A stretch of 64,000 nucleotides of DNA from the NCBI GenBank assembly GCA_963678705.1, contig OY783211.1, positions 10,988,603-11,052,602 of the forward strand, written 5' to 3'. Source of the stretch: Panorpa germanica. Taxonomy: Eukaryota; Arthropoda; Insecta; Mecoptera; Panorpidae. The notes under the pieces were generated by a model. That model searched no databases and was not told where the DNA came from. It saw nothing but the letters and a program-made list of their open reading frames with translations. Below, one piece after another: positions 37,476 through 49,798 of the stretch. A program made the position numbers and the translations under genes. Numbering within the stretch: the first letter of the stretch is position 1; every line of letters starts with the position of its first letter.

Positions 37476-37477
<2 letters not shown>
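35761..37477. other. AT-rich spacer with one small palindromic array
   Basis: No gene was found. The only structured feature is the TGTATTTAACTCAC array at 36766-36851. Confidence 0.5.
36766..36851. repeat. Triple TGTATTTAACTCAC motif with perfect 16-bp inverted ends
   Basis: GTGTATTTAACTCACG at 36766-36781 has its exact reverse complement at 36836-36851. A third, direct copy (TTGTATTTAACTCAC) lies between them at about 36802-36816. The 86-bp unit may be a very small MITE or a cluster of binding sites. Confidence 0.7.
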
Positions 37478-37532
<55 letters not shown>

Positions 37533-37548
37533 TATATACATATATATG
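37478..37548. repeat. (TA)n microsatellite
   Basis: TA repeats with TACATA interruptions near the right side. A strongly structured simple repeat and likely length-variable. Confidence 0.95.
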
Positions 37549-37605
37549 CTTCTATATGTGGACCCAATCCACTGAGTAAGAGTATGAAATATTACTAAAC
37601 TAAAT

Positions 37606-38140
37606 TATGTATGTATGTATGTATTTTTTATAACTATTCATGCCCTTCGGCTTTACAACCTCTATAACATTTCATGAACACTTACCCTAACATAATTTAA
37701 AACATACTTCATTAATTTTAAAAATTATACTTAAACGACGCGTAATACTTTTCTAGTTCTTCACTAAGTCTTCTTCCCAATTCCAATCCTTCATTGTTCT
37801 CCTATTGTTTCCTCTTTCCTGCGTTGCTCTTTTCAAATGATCTTCCATTCCTCCATTTATCTCTTTCAAGTTTCTTTATTCCGTGAATATCCTTTATTAT
37901 TCCTTTACTTTTTCTCTTTCATATTTTGCTCACTTTACTTCTCCTATTGTCGTTCACAATCCTTCCTTTTCTCCTTCCTTCTTTTCTCTACCTCCACCAA
38001 TAACCTCCTTTTTGCTTCGTTTTAATAATTCCTCTATCTTCTTTTCACTATCTACCTTAAATTCATATTTCCATTCTCATATATTTCATTTTCTCCTCTC
38101 CTTTTTTACACCTCCCCTTGCTCTTTGGAAGGCACTTTTA
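37606..38140 (-). mobile_element. LINE 3' end on the minus strand (decayed)
   Basis: Reverse-complemented, the segment ends GTTGTAAAGCCGAAGGGCAT followed by a (TACA)n tail at 37608-37625. The GTAAAGCCGAAGGGC block followed by a simple-repeat tail is remembered from insect LINE 3' ends. Upstream on the minus strand the DNA is purine-rich with charged, Lys/Glu/Arg-rich reading in broken frames (ending LGRRLSEELEKYYASF before a stop). The upstream limit is approximate. Confidence 0.45.
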
Positions 38141-39416
38141 TTAAACTTTTATTTAATTATACACATTTTTTAACATCATATTTTTGAGAAATCACATCAC
38201 AGTTCTTGAGTTCTTGAGTTATGACGTTGTTGCAGTATTGTTTGTTTCAAACTTTCTTTAACATTAATTCTTACCACAACTATTTTGATTTAATCCATCA
38301 TACGTAGTCTGAGATAATATCGTAAATATGAAATATACAAAAACATTTAACTCTTTTTTGTTTTAAAGTTTTATAGAACTTTGCCAAAATATTAAAGTTT
38401 TGTTTTCAAGTTCAACAATAGTTCTAGAATATGTTTGGTAAACATCTTATTTGGCGGGTTGCCAAAAATATGTTTGAACGTTGTTAGGAAAATTAATTAG
38501 GCATAAAGTTGTTGCCGAGAGACGTCGCCAGGCCCGAGAGGATAATTTACACGAGTCCTTTTATGGTTAATTAGCACATGAAAAATAAATTGTGGGATGA
38601 TTTAAGTCACCATCCTGCCTTCTCTTGATGATGATGCCCATGTTTCTTCACTAAATACGAAAGTGCTGTGTTATTTAACATAATATATTTTGCTTAACGT
38701 TAAGTTGATTTGCCAATCAAAATTATTTTGTCAAGACTTCTTTTCATATCTTTCTATTACTAACTATCGGTAAATATAATTATTACAATTTGTTATTTAT
38801 CTTTACCAAAACAAATTGAAATGTCATAATCTGGCTCTGTATAACTAATATATGTTTGGTTATGTTGACCGGATATACGTCCTCTTCATAAGCGAGATAT
38901 CATTGGTAGATAAAAGCCTGGTAGATATATATTTAAACGTCATAAAAGCTTGACAAATGATATTAAATAGATGAATTTTATGGTTCCACATAATGGAAAT
39001 ATGATTAATGACACTGAAATTAGACGAGAGGGATATGTTAGTCATTTACGACATATTTGACTATATATTATTTCGAATTCAATATCCTTACAACGTCCGA
39101 ATATTACTATCAAGGAAAAAGTACCCAATTCTATCGTAAAAGTATTTGCAAATAGGGATAAGGTCAAAACGATAAAAATGAAGCATATTTTCGATAATGT
39201 TTTTTGACAACACAGTTAATATATAACTATTTATATAATTACTACATGATAAAATGATATTAGAAGAATACTTTGGGGAATTTTCATAAATAAATATCAA
39301 GAAATGAGGCATTAAGAGCGAATCTCCGCAGACTTTACAAAAAAAAAATAACATTGTGGTGCCACTCATAACTCATCACTGGATTTTCTGAAATATTTTT
39401 CTGAATTAGTTTCTGC
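38141..39416. other. AT-rich spacer, no gene seen
   Basis: No exon, RNA gene or repeat end was recognised. Confidence 0.5.
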
Positions 39417-39572
39417 AGGTAACGCTGTCAAGTTTTTATTTTTTTATTGCTTTTTCAATTTTTTACAGCATTTTAAAGTCAAAATATCGATTTTTTGTGA
39501 AAAAAATCAGAAACTTTGTTATTTTAAAATATGCTAAATTAAATTTTTAAAAAAAACCTGACAGCGTTACCT
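39417..39572. mobile_element. Small hairpin MITE (156 bp)
   Basis: AGGTAACGCTGTCARGTTTTT occurs as near-perfect inverted ends (39417-39437 and 39552-39572). The interior is AT-rich and itself partly self-complementary (CAGCATTTTAAA against TTTTAAAATATGCT). No ORF is present and no target duplication is evident. Confidence 0.65.
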
Positions 39573-41769
39573 CAGCATTTATGTAAAGAAAAAGTGTGCA
39601 AAATTTCAAAATAACTGGTCCAGTAGATTTTGAGTTATCTCCAACAGTTTTACTTCAATTGACTTTAAATTTTTTCACAATAAACTTAATATGTTTTACA
39701 ATAATGTAAATAAATTAAAAGAAAAATGGAAAAAAAAGTTGAAACCTTACAGCGAGATTAAAAAATCATCTAAGACATTTTCTTTAGTGCCTGGCGCCTC
39801 AAGCGTCTTAAATCCGCCACTGACTATAACATTACATTAGATGTTTATAAATAACGACAACTAACTAAAGCAACTGTCGTTTTCGTTAATTAGACATGAC
39901 AATTAATTAAGGAAGTTGTTTGTTTCGTATCATTCAGTTGCAACTGTGCCAATGACTGATGAAATCAGGTCGGGAGGGTGTTGAAATGATAGAAGGGGAA
40001 GCAGTGAAGGAGATAATCAGAGAGGAGAAGGAGGATGAATGATAAACGATTGTCAACGAAAGGTCAGGAGAATCTAAAGTGGTATCCAAAGACAATATAA
40101 CAACAATATGCAAATTATACGACAGCAAGAATAGACAGGAGATGAAAGTCGAATTGAATTAACAACATACCATGTTTAGAATGAAGGGTGACAGACTTTA
40201 GGAGAGTTTAAGAGAAGGAGGGGTATCTTGTAGAGACCCTAAGACAATGAACTCATCGGAAGTGAAATTGATTTTGTATCAGATTAACAAATAATGTTTT
40301 AAAATACTTTTGTTGGTGTGTTAAAGCTTATTATTTTGTTAAGAGTGAAAACACTATAACAGGAAATTCGAGTAGATTTGTTAAGATTATTATCTCCAGG
40401 CGGTTTATAGAAAGGTAGGAAGGTTGTCAAGCTTTTACCCATAATTCGTTGTGTTAAAAAGTAATTAAATGTGAAAATTTAATGAAAAAGTTATGTAGAT
40501 AGAATGTATTGAATACACTTTTAATAAGGTTTGAAGTTTACAAACAGCTTGGAAGTGTTGCACAAAGAATACTAACATATTTTAAATAATATTAAACGAA
40601 ATTAGAAAAATGAAATAGCGAAATATTCAATTCCGGTGGTTTTATATGTCTTGTTTAAATAAAGTTGAATTAGATTATACACCCACACGGATTATTTCAC
40701 GGATAAGCGAATTCTTTAATCTATTTATCCATGCAAAACATATGAATTTTTTAACAAACACCTACAATATTTGAGTTTATGAGGCTTATCACAAATGTTA
40801 AATATTTTCAATTCCAACTTGTACTTTCATTGAAATATCTACAGCAAAAAAGAACAATTTAAAATAAATGGATAGCTTCATCATATTGTAACATGAAGTA
40901 CCTTTTATTTTCCAGTCATTTTCTTTAATGGATGCCACATTCGCACTTTATTGCGTCACTTCTAAAGCTGGTTACCACTTTGATTTAAATCTTCTTGTTC
41001 TTGTTGATAGAGAAATACAATAAAGCGATATGTAACATGAAGTCTCTGAACTGTGAACAACATATTGTTCTTATGAACAATAAGACCTTGAGGATAAACT
41101 AGAATTTGTACTCGGTATGCGTACTTGTTTCACTACGTAACCATGTTATTAAGTATCATATATTATTATACCCTTCATATTTATGTAACAAGATATTAAC
41201 TTAGTAATTTCTCTTACTCAATGTACAAAATGTGAGCAATATTGCTAAGCATAAGTGTTTAGAAAGCCAGAGAAATGTCAGTGGTGGACAAACAATTCTT
41301 GAAATAGTTCTGTAGGCCTAATCCTTGATCATTTGTCATCGCATGTTGTATGTGTGTTTTTTTATCAAATGGCTGCATATAATTTTGCAAGGTATCAATA
41401 GGTGTTGTACTATTATTTAATAATGATATGTATTTTATTGACAACTACATTACATAATTGACAACAACGAAACTCAGAAGAGAGCGTTACTGCTTTTTAA
41501 GAAACAGCTCTCTGGTATTAGTATTAACGCTCTCAGCCATTGTATCTTCACTATAAACTTAAAGACATCTCTTTAAGAAATAAATGCATCTAAAGTTCCT
41601 TCAAAAACGCAAAATAGAGCGTTTTACAGTTAAAATAATTAAGTAAATTCTCATTTAAAAAATGTAACACTTTAATTAGCTCCAATTTCTATATGAATAG
41701 TATAAAATAAACTTTCAAATTATGCAAAACTTTCAAATGCAAGACAATTTTCTACTTGGTTTTCTATAT
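39573..41769. other. AT-rich spacer, no gene seen
   Basis: A purine-rich plus-strand stretch at about 39960-40250 gives charged translations with stops, similar in character to those at 35.1 kb and (minus strand) 37.8 kb. No domain was recognised. Confidence 0.45.
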
Positions 41770-41985
41770 TATTTTTATTTTAAATTAATTTATTTAATGT
41801 CGGGCTATTTTCGATGCCGATACTGACAGTTATTGTAATGTCGTGGCCTCATATATTTGAACGACACCGTTCCCCAATAAGTTTATGATTATGTATCTAC
41901 ATTATTAACTTGATAATAACAAAACCCAGAAAATATCACCCTAGTTAGGGATCGATCCCGAAGTCAACAGTATCGTCTCTATATT
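41770..41985 (-). mobile_element. tRNA-derived SINE, copy 1
   Basis: On the minus strand a B-box-like CTTCGGGATCGATCCC (41948-41963) is followed by a body that parallels the copy at 58100-58352: CAGAAAATATC against CAGAATTT, and the shared CGATACTGAC and GTCGG blocks near the 3' end. The A-box region is shortened by a deletion. The 3' end is AT-rich, near 41770. Confidence 0.55.
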
Positions 41986-43936
41986 ACTTTTTTTATTTTG
42001 TATTAATTAATTTTCAAAATCAAAAAATTAATGGAAATTTAACTAGCATTCAGTAAAACTAGGTATGGTTATTCTTGCATCCATACGATTACTATTACTA
42101 TTACTATTAAGGCGTCCACTCAATGGACTCAATGAAAGATAGAGGCATCCTTTGTTACAAAACAAACGGATACAAAGCTAATACTTGTGTCTTGAGGCTG
42201 ACTCGTCTTGACAAGTGCTATACTCGTATATTACCATATTAGATGCTTTAGATGAAGGAAGTTAACATTGGTAGTAACCAGAAATTACTTTTTTCACGAA
42301 GTCACTGCTCCCCCAAATCAAACTCCCAATTCAAGAAGTAATACATTCCCAATGGACCTCACTATGGCCACCAGAGATCCATTTTTCTTCATATCAGAGT
42401 CGTAATACGTCACTCAGCATCAAGAGGGTTTTACACTATTTCTGACTACCGTAGTCTGACAAATCTGTATTTATAAACATAACACAATTTTCAAAAAATA
42501 ATTATTCAACCTTAAATTCTTTAAATCTTAGTAATGCAAAGCATTGTCAATTTGTAAGCAAAATGCTTAATCCCAAATAAGCCGGGCGTTTATCAAATTA
42601 TTCACAAATAATGTTATTCATAGCACGTCTTGTTTTGCTTAATTTATTTTTGCTTTTCTTTCTATTTTTTGGTACAGTTATTACTTGGTATATAGCTACT
42701 ACGTATATCTTATATATGTATTTCTACGATTCAAACATATTTCTTCTGTTGCTATGCCCTATACTATACTGTAGTATAAATCCTTATGGCAACATGTAAT
42801 GATTGTAATATTTTTACGACCTTTGACCCTTTTTGCTGATGTTTTTTTTTCGTTTGATTAAATTGTTTTGTGATGGAACAGACAACTCAGCAAATATCAA
42901 TCATTTTTTGAGATTGTACACAAAACTTCTTCAAGTGCTATTTAATTATATTTACATTGCAATATAAATAATTTATAGAAACAGAAGGAAGAAAATTGAG
43001 GAAAAAATATTTAACATTACTTGTACCTATTATAGATAGGTACGTCTGAGAGAAATGTACAGAAGATGCGAAGTAAAAAAATTATAAAAACGACCGATAA
43101 AAAATAGATTCACATTCCAAATACCAGTAATATATCCAGTAAATTACATACTCATTATATTAATTAATATGTAATCAACTCATATTATTAGATTTAAATT
43201 ATAATATATAGCCCCTTCCCCCTACAATTATTTTCCCTCAAAATATTTTATTCATTTAACATCTTTTTTTAAATATTTAAATCAGTTCGTTGCTTGAATA
43301 ATTTTTTCAAATAAAATTTTATGAATATTTTTAGATATTCTCTCGTCTCTACAATATAACTTCCGGTGAGAAAAGCTCATTTTGTTCCGTCGTTTAGCAC
43401 TCTACACCATGATCGAACCATATTTCATCAGCGAGTGCGGAATTATTGAGTGTGACTGATTTGATTCTCGTGCTGTTATACTTTCAGACGATATTGGACA
43501 ATCTCATACGACATATACAGTATGGATCTAAGAATGAAATATTCTAGTCTGATGGTTACTAAAAGTGGTCATAATTCTATATAAGTTATGTAAAATATTA
43601 TCTATATATACTGTACATATATTAAAAGTGAGAGAGTGGGGTTCACCTACATTGTCCGTCAATGACCTTTGTGTTATATTGTAAAAAGGTTTTTTTTTAT
43701 AAAGTTATGAAAAAAAGCTTTCTCAATATTATCGTTGATCGCGAAGCGTCGCCCTACAATGGTTAATGCATAAACCCCTATTTCGGAAAGTTTAGTGTAT
43801 TTAGAATTTAGTGTATTTATTTTAGTTATTTAGATACTACAACTAAATAACTATATAATGATCACCTCTAATTAGGAACAAAAACTATATCGAATCAAAA
43901 AGCAATACAAAACGTAAAAAACAGAAAAGAAAGAAA
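41986..43936. other. AT-rich spacer, no gene seen
   Basis: Includes a short (ATTACT)n run near 42088-42108. The stretch 43600-43760 (GTGAGAGAGTGGGGTTCACC, then GCGAAGCGTCGCCCTAC) loosely recalls Helitron-type ends but is not convincing. No exon was recognised. Confidence 0.45.
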
Positions 43937-44290
43937 GCATTGACGAGACTCATAATAGGTCACACAAGAATTACACATGAACACATCCTCAAGAGACAAC
44001 GACAGCCTATTTGTGACTCTTGCGATAAATAATTAACAGTTGAACACCTGCTACTACAATGTAATAAATTTCACCAGATAAGAGGAAATGTACAATTAGA
44101 CGACATTAATAATAATAAACTAGTAACATTTTTGCAAGACACAAAATTAATAAATAAACTCGCAAGAGAGCGTCTTTCGTTTTGTATCAACCCAGATAGA
44201 AAATGAACCCTAGAATTAGCCTGTTGCAAGTATAAACCTTGAATTGTATGACAATTAGACCTTTATGTCTTATTTAATATTAGACCTTTA
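43937..44290 (+). pseudogene. LINE ORF2 RNase H-region C-terminus with 3' UTR
   Basis: The forward frame reads ALTRLIIGHTRITHEHILKR, then PICDSCDK, an in-frame stop (TAA), then LTVEHLLLQCNKFHQIRG, NKLARERLSF and a stop at 44204-44206. The LTRLxxGHTRxTH...LTVEHxLLQC pattern is the cysteine-rich tail after RNase H in Jockey/I/R1-type LINEs. The 3' UTR repeats ATTAGACCTTTAT twice (44247 and 44279). It is a different family from the copies at 1461, 18061 and 20622, 5'-truncated and inactive. Confidence 0.8.
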
Positions 44291-44329
44291 TTTCTACTTG
44301 TGAATATATAAAGTAGTTTAATTTGCATG

Positions 44330-44532
44330 ATTCCCACTCACTGTTTTTAGTTTTAATTTAAGGTTTTAACTTTAAATGTAACATTTAACTTGTGAAATCA
44401 TACGTAATGTGTCAGGAATATACATTATTTTGTAAATTACTGTTTTTATTTAATATAAATTATTGTATTTAATATAATTAATTTTGTTTCTTTATATTTC
44501 ACAAGCTGACTAAAACACAGTGAGTGGGAATA
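44330..44532. mobile_element. ATTCCCACTCACTG MITE, copy B (203 bp)
   Basis: Perfect inverted ends of ATTCCCACTCACTG. The interior is AT-rich without ORF and much shorter than copies A and C, whose internal sequence it does not clearly share. It begins about 40 bp after the LINE relic. Confidence 0.75.
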
Positions 44533-45373
44533 GGGTTTAATTAAATAAAGCTCTCTTAAGAATTGAGTAAAACTCTCTTAAGATAAATTTTTTGCTAGAA
44601 GACATTTTGCTTAAATTGTATAAAATATAGAATAATAATCTTAATAATCTTATATAAAATCCACTATCTATAGTACAAAGACGATGATGACCTCCCGTTA
44701 CCAATCCAACGAATCGAACAAAATCTCAATGGTCAATTAAAGGTTCGTTATAAAACTTTTGTTATTTACATTGAATACATCTCAACTTAAAATTAAAATC
44801 ATAATGATTTTGTATTGTAGTATTTCAATAGCAAATAATTATTTTATTCTGATGAATCTGGACGACTACAATTACCGAATTGTTTCCACACACAAGATGA
44901 AATTAATGATATACTTGTACATTGTTATTAATAATTTAATTTTCTATTTTCACTGTAAATAATTAATTATAGCAGTGTTACTATTAGCCTTGTATACATT
45001 ACATGTACTCAGAATGCCTGCATTGCATGAACTGGGTAATTGCCCGTAGGATGTGAGTTGAAATCATGTTTTGACAGCTTTCACGTATAACTTGAAGAAA
45101 ATTGAAGAGCATAATCAGTTAAACCATCAGTCGATGAAGTGAAGATGCTCTTAGTATTCCATTTCTCTTGAGTGTGTTCTACATATGAAACTAGCGCATT
45201 TTAGAAATACACCATCGAGTTTATTAAGTGATTTATGATAGAATACTGGATGAAGATAGGTTATAAATAATAAATATCTCGCTAAACAAAAAACATGTAT
45301 GTTACCTCACATTCATGTAATAATTTACTTAAGTAATACCTAGTATTATTTATTCTAAAAGAGCTAAAGTATT
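44533..45373. other. AT-rich spacer, no gene seen
   Basis: No exon, RNA gene or repeat end was recognised. A 67-codon frame at 44759-44962 is AT-driven and lacks motifs. Confidence 0.5.
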
Positions 45374-45716
45374 ATTCCCACTCACTGCTTTAATTTAATT
45401 TTGTATTTAATTTAAATTGTTTAGCATATGGGAATATGCGTAGTTATTCACAGTACCATTTTTAATTTAATTTACTTTTTAATTCCATTGTTTTAAATTA
45501 AAAATATTAAATTAAGAAAAACTATATTATATTTTAACCTCCAAAATGTGACAAGAACCAATACAAAGACAAAGAACATACACACCAAATAAATTAACTA
45601 AACTTAAATTAAAACTCAAATGTGAAAAGAAATGCTTAAACGAGATCCTGAAATCTAAATTACAATATTAAATAAATGCATTAAATTAAATATCGAAACA
45701 GTGAGTTTAAAATCCT
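45374..45716. mobile_element. ATTCCCACTCACTG MITE, copy C (inverse, one end eroded)
   Basis: The left end ATTCCCACTCACTG is intact and the next 100 bp (GCTTTAATTTAATTTTGTAT, GTTTAGCATATGG, CAGTACCATTTTTAATTTAA) is the reverse complement of the right end of copy A. The right end keeps only CAGTGAGT before diverging. About 170 bp of the inside of copy A is missing. Confidence 0.7.
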
Positions 45717-47041
45717 TAGAAAGTTGTTCATAAGAAATTTTGTGAGTACGAAGTGTGTTGAAAAAGTAACAGGAATTTTTAGAGGTATTGTACTTAGTTA
45801 CATAGCCAAATATGAGCAAGATAGATTAATCCATTTCTGTATAGCAGCTGGTTAAATAAACTTCAGTTTGCGATTCAATTAAAATTATGAAAGAAACTAG
45901 TATAACTAAAAATAGCACCGATTACTTTTACTACTATTGAAAACTTTTTTAACTTTTTGAAATTTAATGATAAAATTATTACATTATCATTATCAATATT
46001 TCTTATCAAAGGTTCAAATATTGAATCCCCCCTGTGTTCCGTTGTATATTCTACTCCTTTTAATGTCGTTCAAAAGGTTCTTATAATTTTAATTATTTTA
46101 TAATATAATTTATACGAATAAATTGAATTAAATAACACAATAGTGACTTCAGCTTTAGTTGTAGCTCCCCTACTAGCAAAAACATTTTAGTTATTAAATT
46201 ACTTTTAAACAATATCTCCATTACCCTCCTAACAACATTGTACGCACTGCAAACGCACCAGCAAAAGTACCAGTAGCAGCAGTCACGTCGTGTTGTTGGA
46301 ACGATTTCGTTCGTGTTTATTTTAATGGCGTAATATGTAATATATTTAAGCAGAGGTGTACTTTAAAAAGAACGCGAGAATTAAAGAATTAAATCGTTTC
46401 TTTAAAGTCGATATAAACCGATTTATGTTCGAATGAGATAGTCTCTTCTAGAAGCTTATTGCGGAATAATTATATACTCAAATATGTTGGGCTCGGCTGA
46501 ACTCTGAATGCGCGCGGTTCCCTATACACGGCCGCACCATATGTGGCCAACATTAGTTAATAAACACACATATTCTTCTCTTCACATATATTTTTTCTTC
46601 TTTTCTTTACTGTTTTAAGGTAATTTCAACTGCTAGATTATATTCGCTGATCTCTGTCTTTTTATAACTTGTTCTGGGGTATGTCTCGATGCGAAATTCT
46701 CGAAATACTGTAAGTTTGACTGGGTCGTCTTCTATGACATTTTGTAATTGTTCCTTGATGTTTTTATTCTCGAGGATGATTTCGTATATTTTGCATGAAG
46801 TTCACATATTAATTAAAATCATTTAAATAGAAAACATAACTAATTTTTATATATATGTAAAATAATAACATTTTGTTTTATTGTAAAACAAATTGTTACT
46901 ATTAAATCAGTCAAAATAAGTATTCTATTTTAGTTTTTGCGTATCTTTCAGTACATTATGTCTCTCTTTCTTTTTTTATATGCTTATTGCTGTAATGTTT
47001 GCTTCCAACGTTCTAAAGTGGCCTTTGTTCTAGTGTGCCAT
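45717..47041. other. AT-rich spacer, no gene seen
   Basis: No exon was recognised. 46490-46560 is locally GC-richer (CTGAATGCGCGCGG, CACGGCCGCACC) without a motif. Confidence 0.45.
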
Positions 47042-47044
47042 TTA

Positions 47045-47481
47045 GGGGGCGTCCATAAATTACGTGAGATGTTTAAGGGGGGGAGGGGGTCGAGTCAAAT
47101 CTCATCTAATCTTCCGTTGGAGAGAGGGGGGGTCTCGGCAAATATCACGCAATTTTTTTTCTGATTGAAACAAAAAAAAATTATACTATTCTGGTAATGA
47201 CGATTTAAGTATTCTATTGTTAAATTTTTATTACACTAATAATTAAACTCTCAGCAATATTGATTACTAGTCTTAACTAGTCGTAAATAAAAGCAAATTT
47301 TTTTTTTCTTTTTACAATAACAATCCAACGCGTTTACGTAAGAAACCCACATTTTGAAAAATCTCACGTGAGATTGGGGGATGGGGGAGGGGGTTGAATA
47401 AAATCTCACGACATCTCACCAGGGGGCGAGGGAGGAACAGAAAATTTAAAAAAACACCTCACGTAATTTATGGACGCCCCC
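47045..47481. mobile_element. MITE with TTA target duplication (PIF/Harbinger-like), copy 2
   Basis: The termini are GGGGGCGTCCATAAATTACG and its inverse, flanked by TTA at 47042-47044 and 47482-47484. The left 150 bp match copy 1 at 16130 nearly base for base. The right subterminal region has a G-rich block (GGGGGATGGGGGAGGGGG) that mirrors the left one (AAGGGGGGGAGGGGGTCGAG), so the G-rich stretches are part of long imperfect inverted repeats. It lies just upstream of the large fold-back element. Confidence 0.82.
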
Positions 47482-47691
47482 TTAGGTTTTGCGGATGAGA
47501 TTCACATCACATAAAAAATTAGGGTTAGATTCCGAATCTGTTTTTTTGAAAACTTATATAAACAATAATTATATTATTCATATAAGTTGAAAACTATCTA
47601 AGACTACACAGTGTGTGAGAGCATTTTGAGCATGTTTGACGCTGACTGCTATGTCTAAGTTTGGTTCTTGTTAAGTTAAATTGGTTATATA

Positions 47692-47700
47692 CATATACAA
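47692..47700. repeat. 9-bp target-site duplication, left copy
   Basis: CATATACAA abuts the first base of the fold-back element and recurs exactly at 53493-53501, immediately after its last base. This proves the element boundaries and its insertion by a transposase that makes 9-bp staggered cuts. Confidence 0.93.
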
Positions 47701-47984
47701 ACGTCGGTGAAGATAGCAGCGGATTCGATAGCAGTCGATTCGGACTAGTGTTGTAAATCAAAACTAATTCGGTGTTAAATCGAAATTCAAATTACATGGC
47801 TAATCGGAACATTTAAGCAAATATTTAAGTAATAATAGACTGTAGAAGTATTAAGTAACCTAAATATTATTATATAATGAATAAATTAACCAATTAGTGT
47901 CTTATATTGCTGTTTTAATATAGGAAAATAAAACGCAAACGAACATCTAAATAATCATAACTTTTTGATATTATTTTTTTATAA

Positions 47985-48475
47985 ATAGGTTAACTAATAT
48001 GTCTCTTAGGTAATTACAAAATTTCAGCCGTCACAAATTCTTATTTTCTACAAAAAGTGCAATTTAGTGAAACTATATACAGCTCTGTTTCATATCTGTG
48101 CGGCAAGTCATAAGAAGCTTAAAAATCTAAACAAAATTATCATTTAATGAAATTATTTGTTTATAAATAGTTTAACTAATATGTCTCTTAGGTAGTTACA
48201 AAATTTCAGCCATCACAAATTCTTATTTTCTACAAAAAGTGCAATTTAGTGAAACTATATACAGCTCTGTTTCATATCTGTGCGGCAAGTCATAAGAAGC
48301 TTAAAAATCTAAACAAAATTATCATTTAATGAAATTATTTGTTTATAAATAGTTTAACTAATATGTCTCTTAGGTAGTTACAAAATTTCAGCCATCACAA
48401 ATTCTTATTTTCTTCAAAAAGTGCAATTTAGTGAAACTATATACAGCTCTGTTTCATATTTGTATTGGCAACTTA
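47985..48475 (+). repeat. 182-bp tandem subrepeats, left arm (about 2.7 units)
   Basis: TAACTAATATGTCTCTTAGG recurs at 47991, 48173 and 48355, exactly 182 bp apart. Each unit includes CAGCTCTGTTTCATATCTGT then GCGGCAAG. The third unit decays into the neighbouring repeats at 48468-48620 and 48725-48874, which keep the CTCTGTTCCATATCTGTGCG core. The arm interior probably grew from one ancestral unit. Confidence 0.92.
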
Positions 48476-49358
48476 TAAGATGTCAAATTCAAAGATAACC
48501 TAAAAATTCAGTACGTTTATAAAATCTGGCAGTCGATTCAGTGACAGCTCTGTTCCATATCTGTGCGGCAACATATAAGATATTTAAAAATCGTAAAAAC
48601 CTCATTATGTAATAAAATTATTTTTCTATAAATAGCAATTGCAATTTATATAAAATTAAATTTGCAATAATATTGCAATTTAGTAAATTCCTATACAATG
48701 ACAGCTCGGTTTCATATTTGTATAGGCAACTTATAAGATGTAAAATTCAAAGATAACCCAAAAATGCAGTACGTCTTTAAAATCTGGCAGTCGATTCAGT
48801 GAGCGCTCTGTTCCATATCTGTGCGGCAACTATAAGATATTTAAAAATCGTAAAAACCTCATTATGTAATGAAAGTATTTGAATGAAGATAGTTTTAATT
48901 ATTTAATAAGACTCTCTTGTCTCTTGCATTGACCTGTTCATATTGACAAATGAAAACGATAATACAGTCGTTGCTAGAAAACATATTAAATTTTACTTTA
49001 AGAAATTGATTAAATAAATATGTCTGTTAAATAGTAACACAATTTTACTTTTTTATTTACTTTAAAAATTATAATTTATTGAAACTAATTACCATGACAG
49101 CTCGATTACTAATTAAACAGCTATCTTTTATTTAATTCTAGTTCATTCTTAGTATAGTCAGTGGTTGATTTTAGTACATTGTTTAAATATGTTGTGCAAT
49201 TATTTTATGTACTTTAAGCATCCCATTTATATTCCAATGTAATTGATCGGGTTTATTGTTTTTCTTGTAGAATCTGTAAATAGGGAATGTATACCATATA
49301 TGAGTCTGTGTATTTATTTATTTATATAAGTATGTATTTAAGTATAAACTTCATGTTC

Positions 49359-49793
49359 TTACTGCTCAAACAAGTGTCCATTCACTTTATTATTTTGTAA
49401 AAATAATTCCCGTATATCTAGGACATGAATATAAGGATCTGAAATTATATTCTGGTTAAATAAATAAAAAGAAAATTTTGATGAAATTAGTGAAGTAACT
49501 TACGGCTTTTTGACAATGATAAAATTCTTTCGTTGTATTTGTCTAAGGTTTTTATTTTTTTAGGGTCATTTTCCCATATTGGCGGAGTGGGCAAAGTTAA
49601 CCATATAGCTCTAGATGAAGTTTCGCTTAGTATCTTTGCAATACTTGAAATATTGTAAGTAAATGCTTGATAGTGTTTTTCCTGAAAGCAAATTTGGTCG
49701 TATTTTATATTGTTATACATATAGCTATATTTAAGGTTACTTAATATAATGTTTTATGCTTACTTTCATAATGTCATTTATTCCGATCATTAT
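49359..49793 (-). pseudogene. Inverted 3' copy of the BED-SGNH gene (exons 4-5 and the end of exon 3)
   Basis: An exact mirror of the right arm (coordinates sum to 101011). Exon 4 corresponds to 49504-49681 and exon 5 to 49359-49438 on the minus strand. The open frame at 49487-49720 begins in the mirrored intron 3 and is identical to the right-arm frame except for one residue that falls in intron sequence. It lacks the BED exon, the GDS serine and a promoter, so it is a by-product of the inverted repeat reaching into the gene. Confidence 0.85.
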
Positions 49794-49798
49794 TCATC

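Larger units (their letters stand above)
47701..49793 (+). repeat. Left terminal inverted repeat (2093 bp)
   Basis: From the outer end inward: about 285 bp of unique terminal sequence, 182-bp tandem units (47985-48475), a second, 257-bp-spaced repeat pair (from 48468 and from 48725), about 480 bp of unique sequence, then the inverted copy of the gene's 3' exons. The match to the right arm ends at 49793, inside what would be exon 3. Confidence 0.93.

Noticed and set aside
37837..38173. Two overlapping Ser/Phe-rich plus-strand frames
   Set aside because: They are antisense to the purine-rich coding part of the minus-strand LINE relic and have no motif.
43600..43760. Helitron-like ends
   Set aside because: Only loose similarity to remembered termini; no CTRR end with hairpin and no A/T insertion pair could be shown.
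47985..48475. CRISPR-like or satellite array reading of the 182-bp units
   Set aside because: The units are long, contiguous tandem copies inside a transposon arm of a eukaryotic genome, not short repeats with unique spacers.
49487..49720. Independent 77-codon gene in the left arm
   Set aside because: It is the mirror image of intron 3 and exon 4 of the BED-SGNH gene, not a separate gene.
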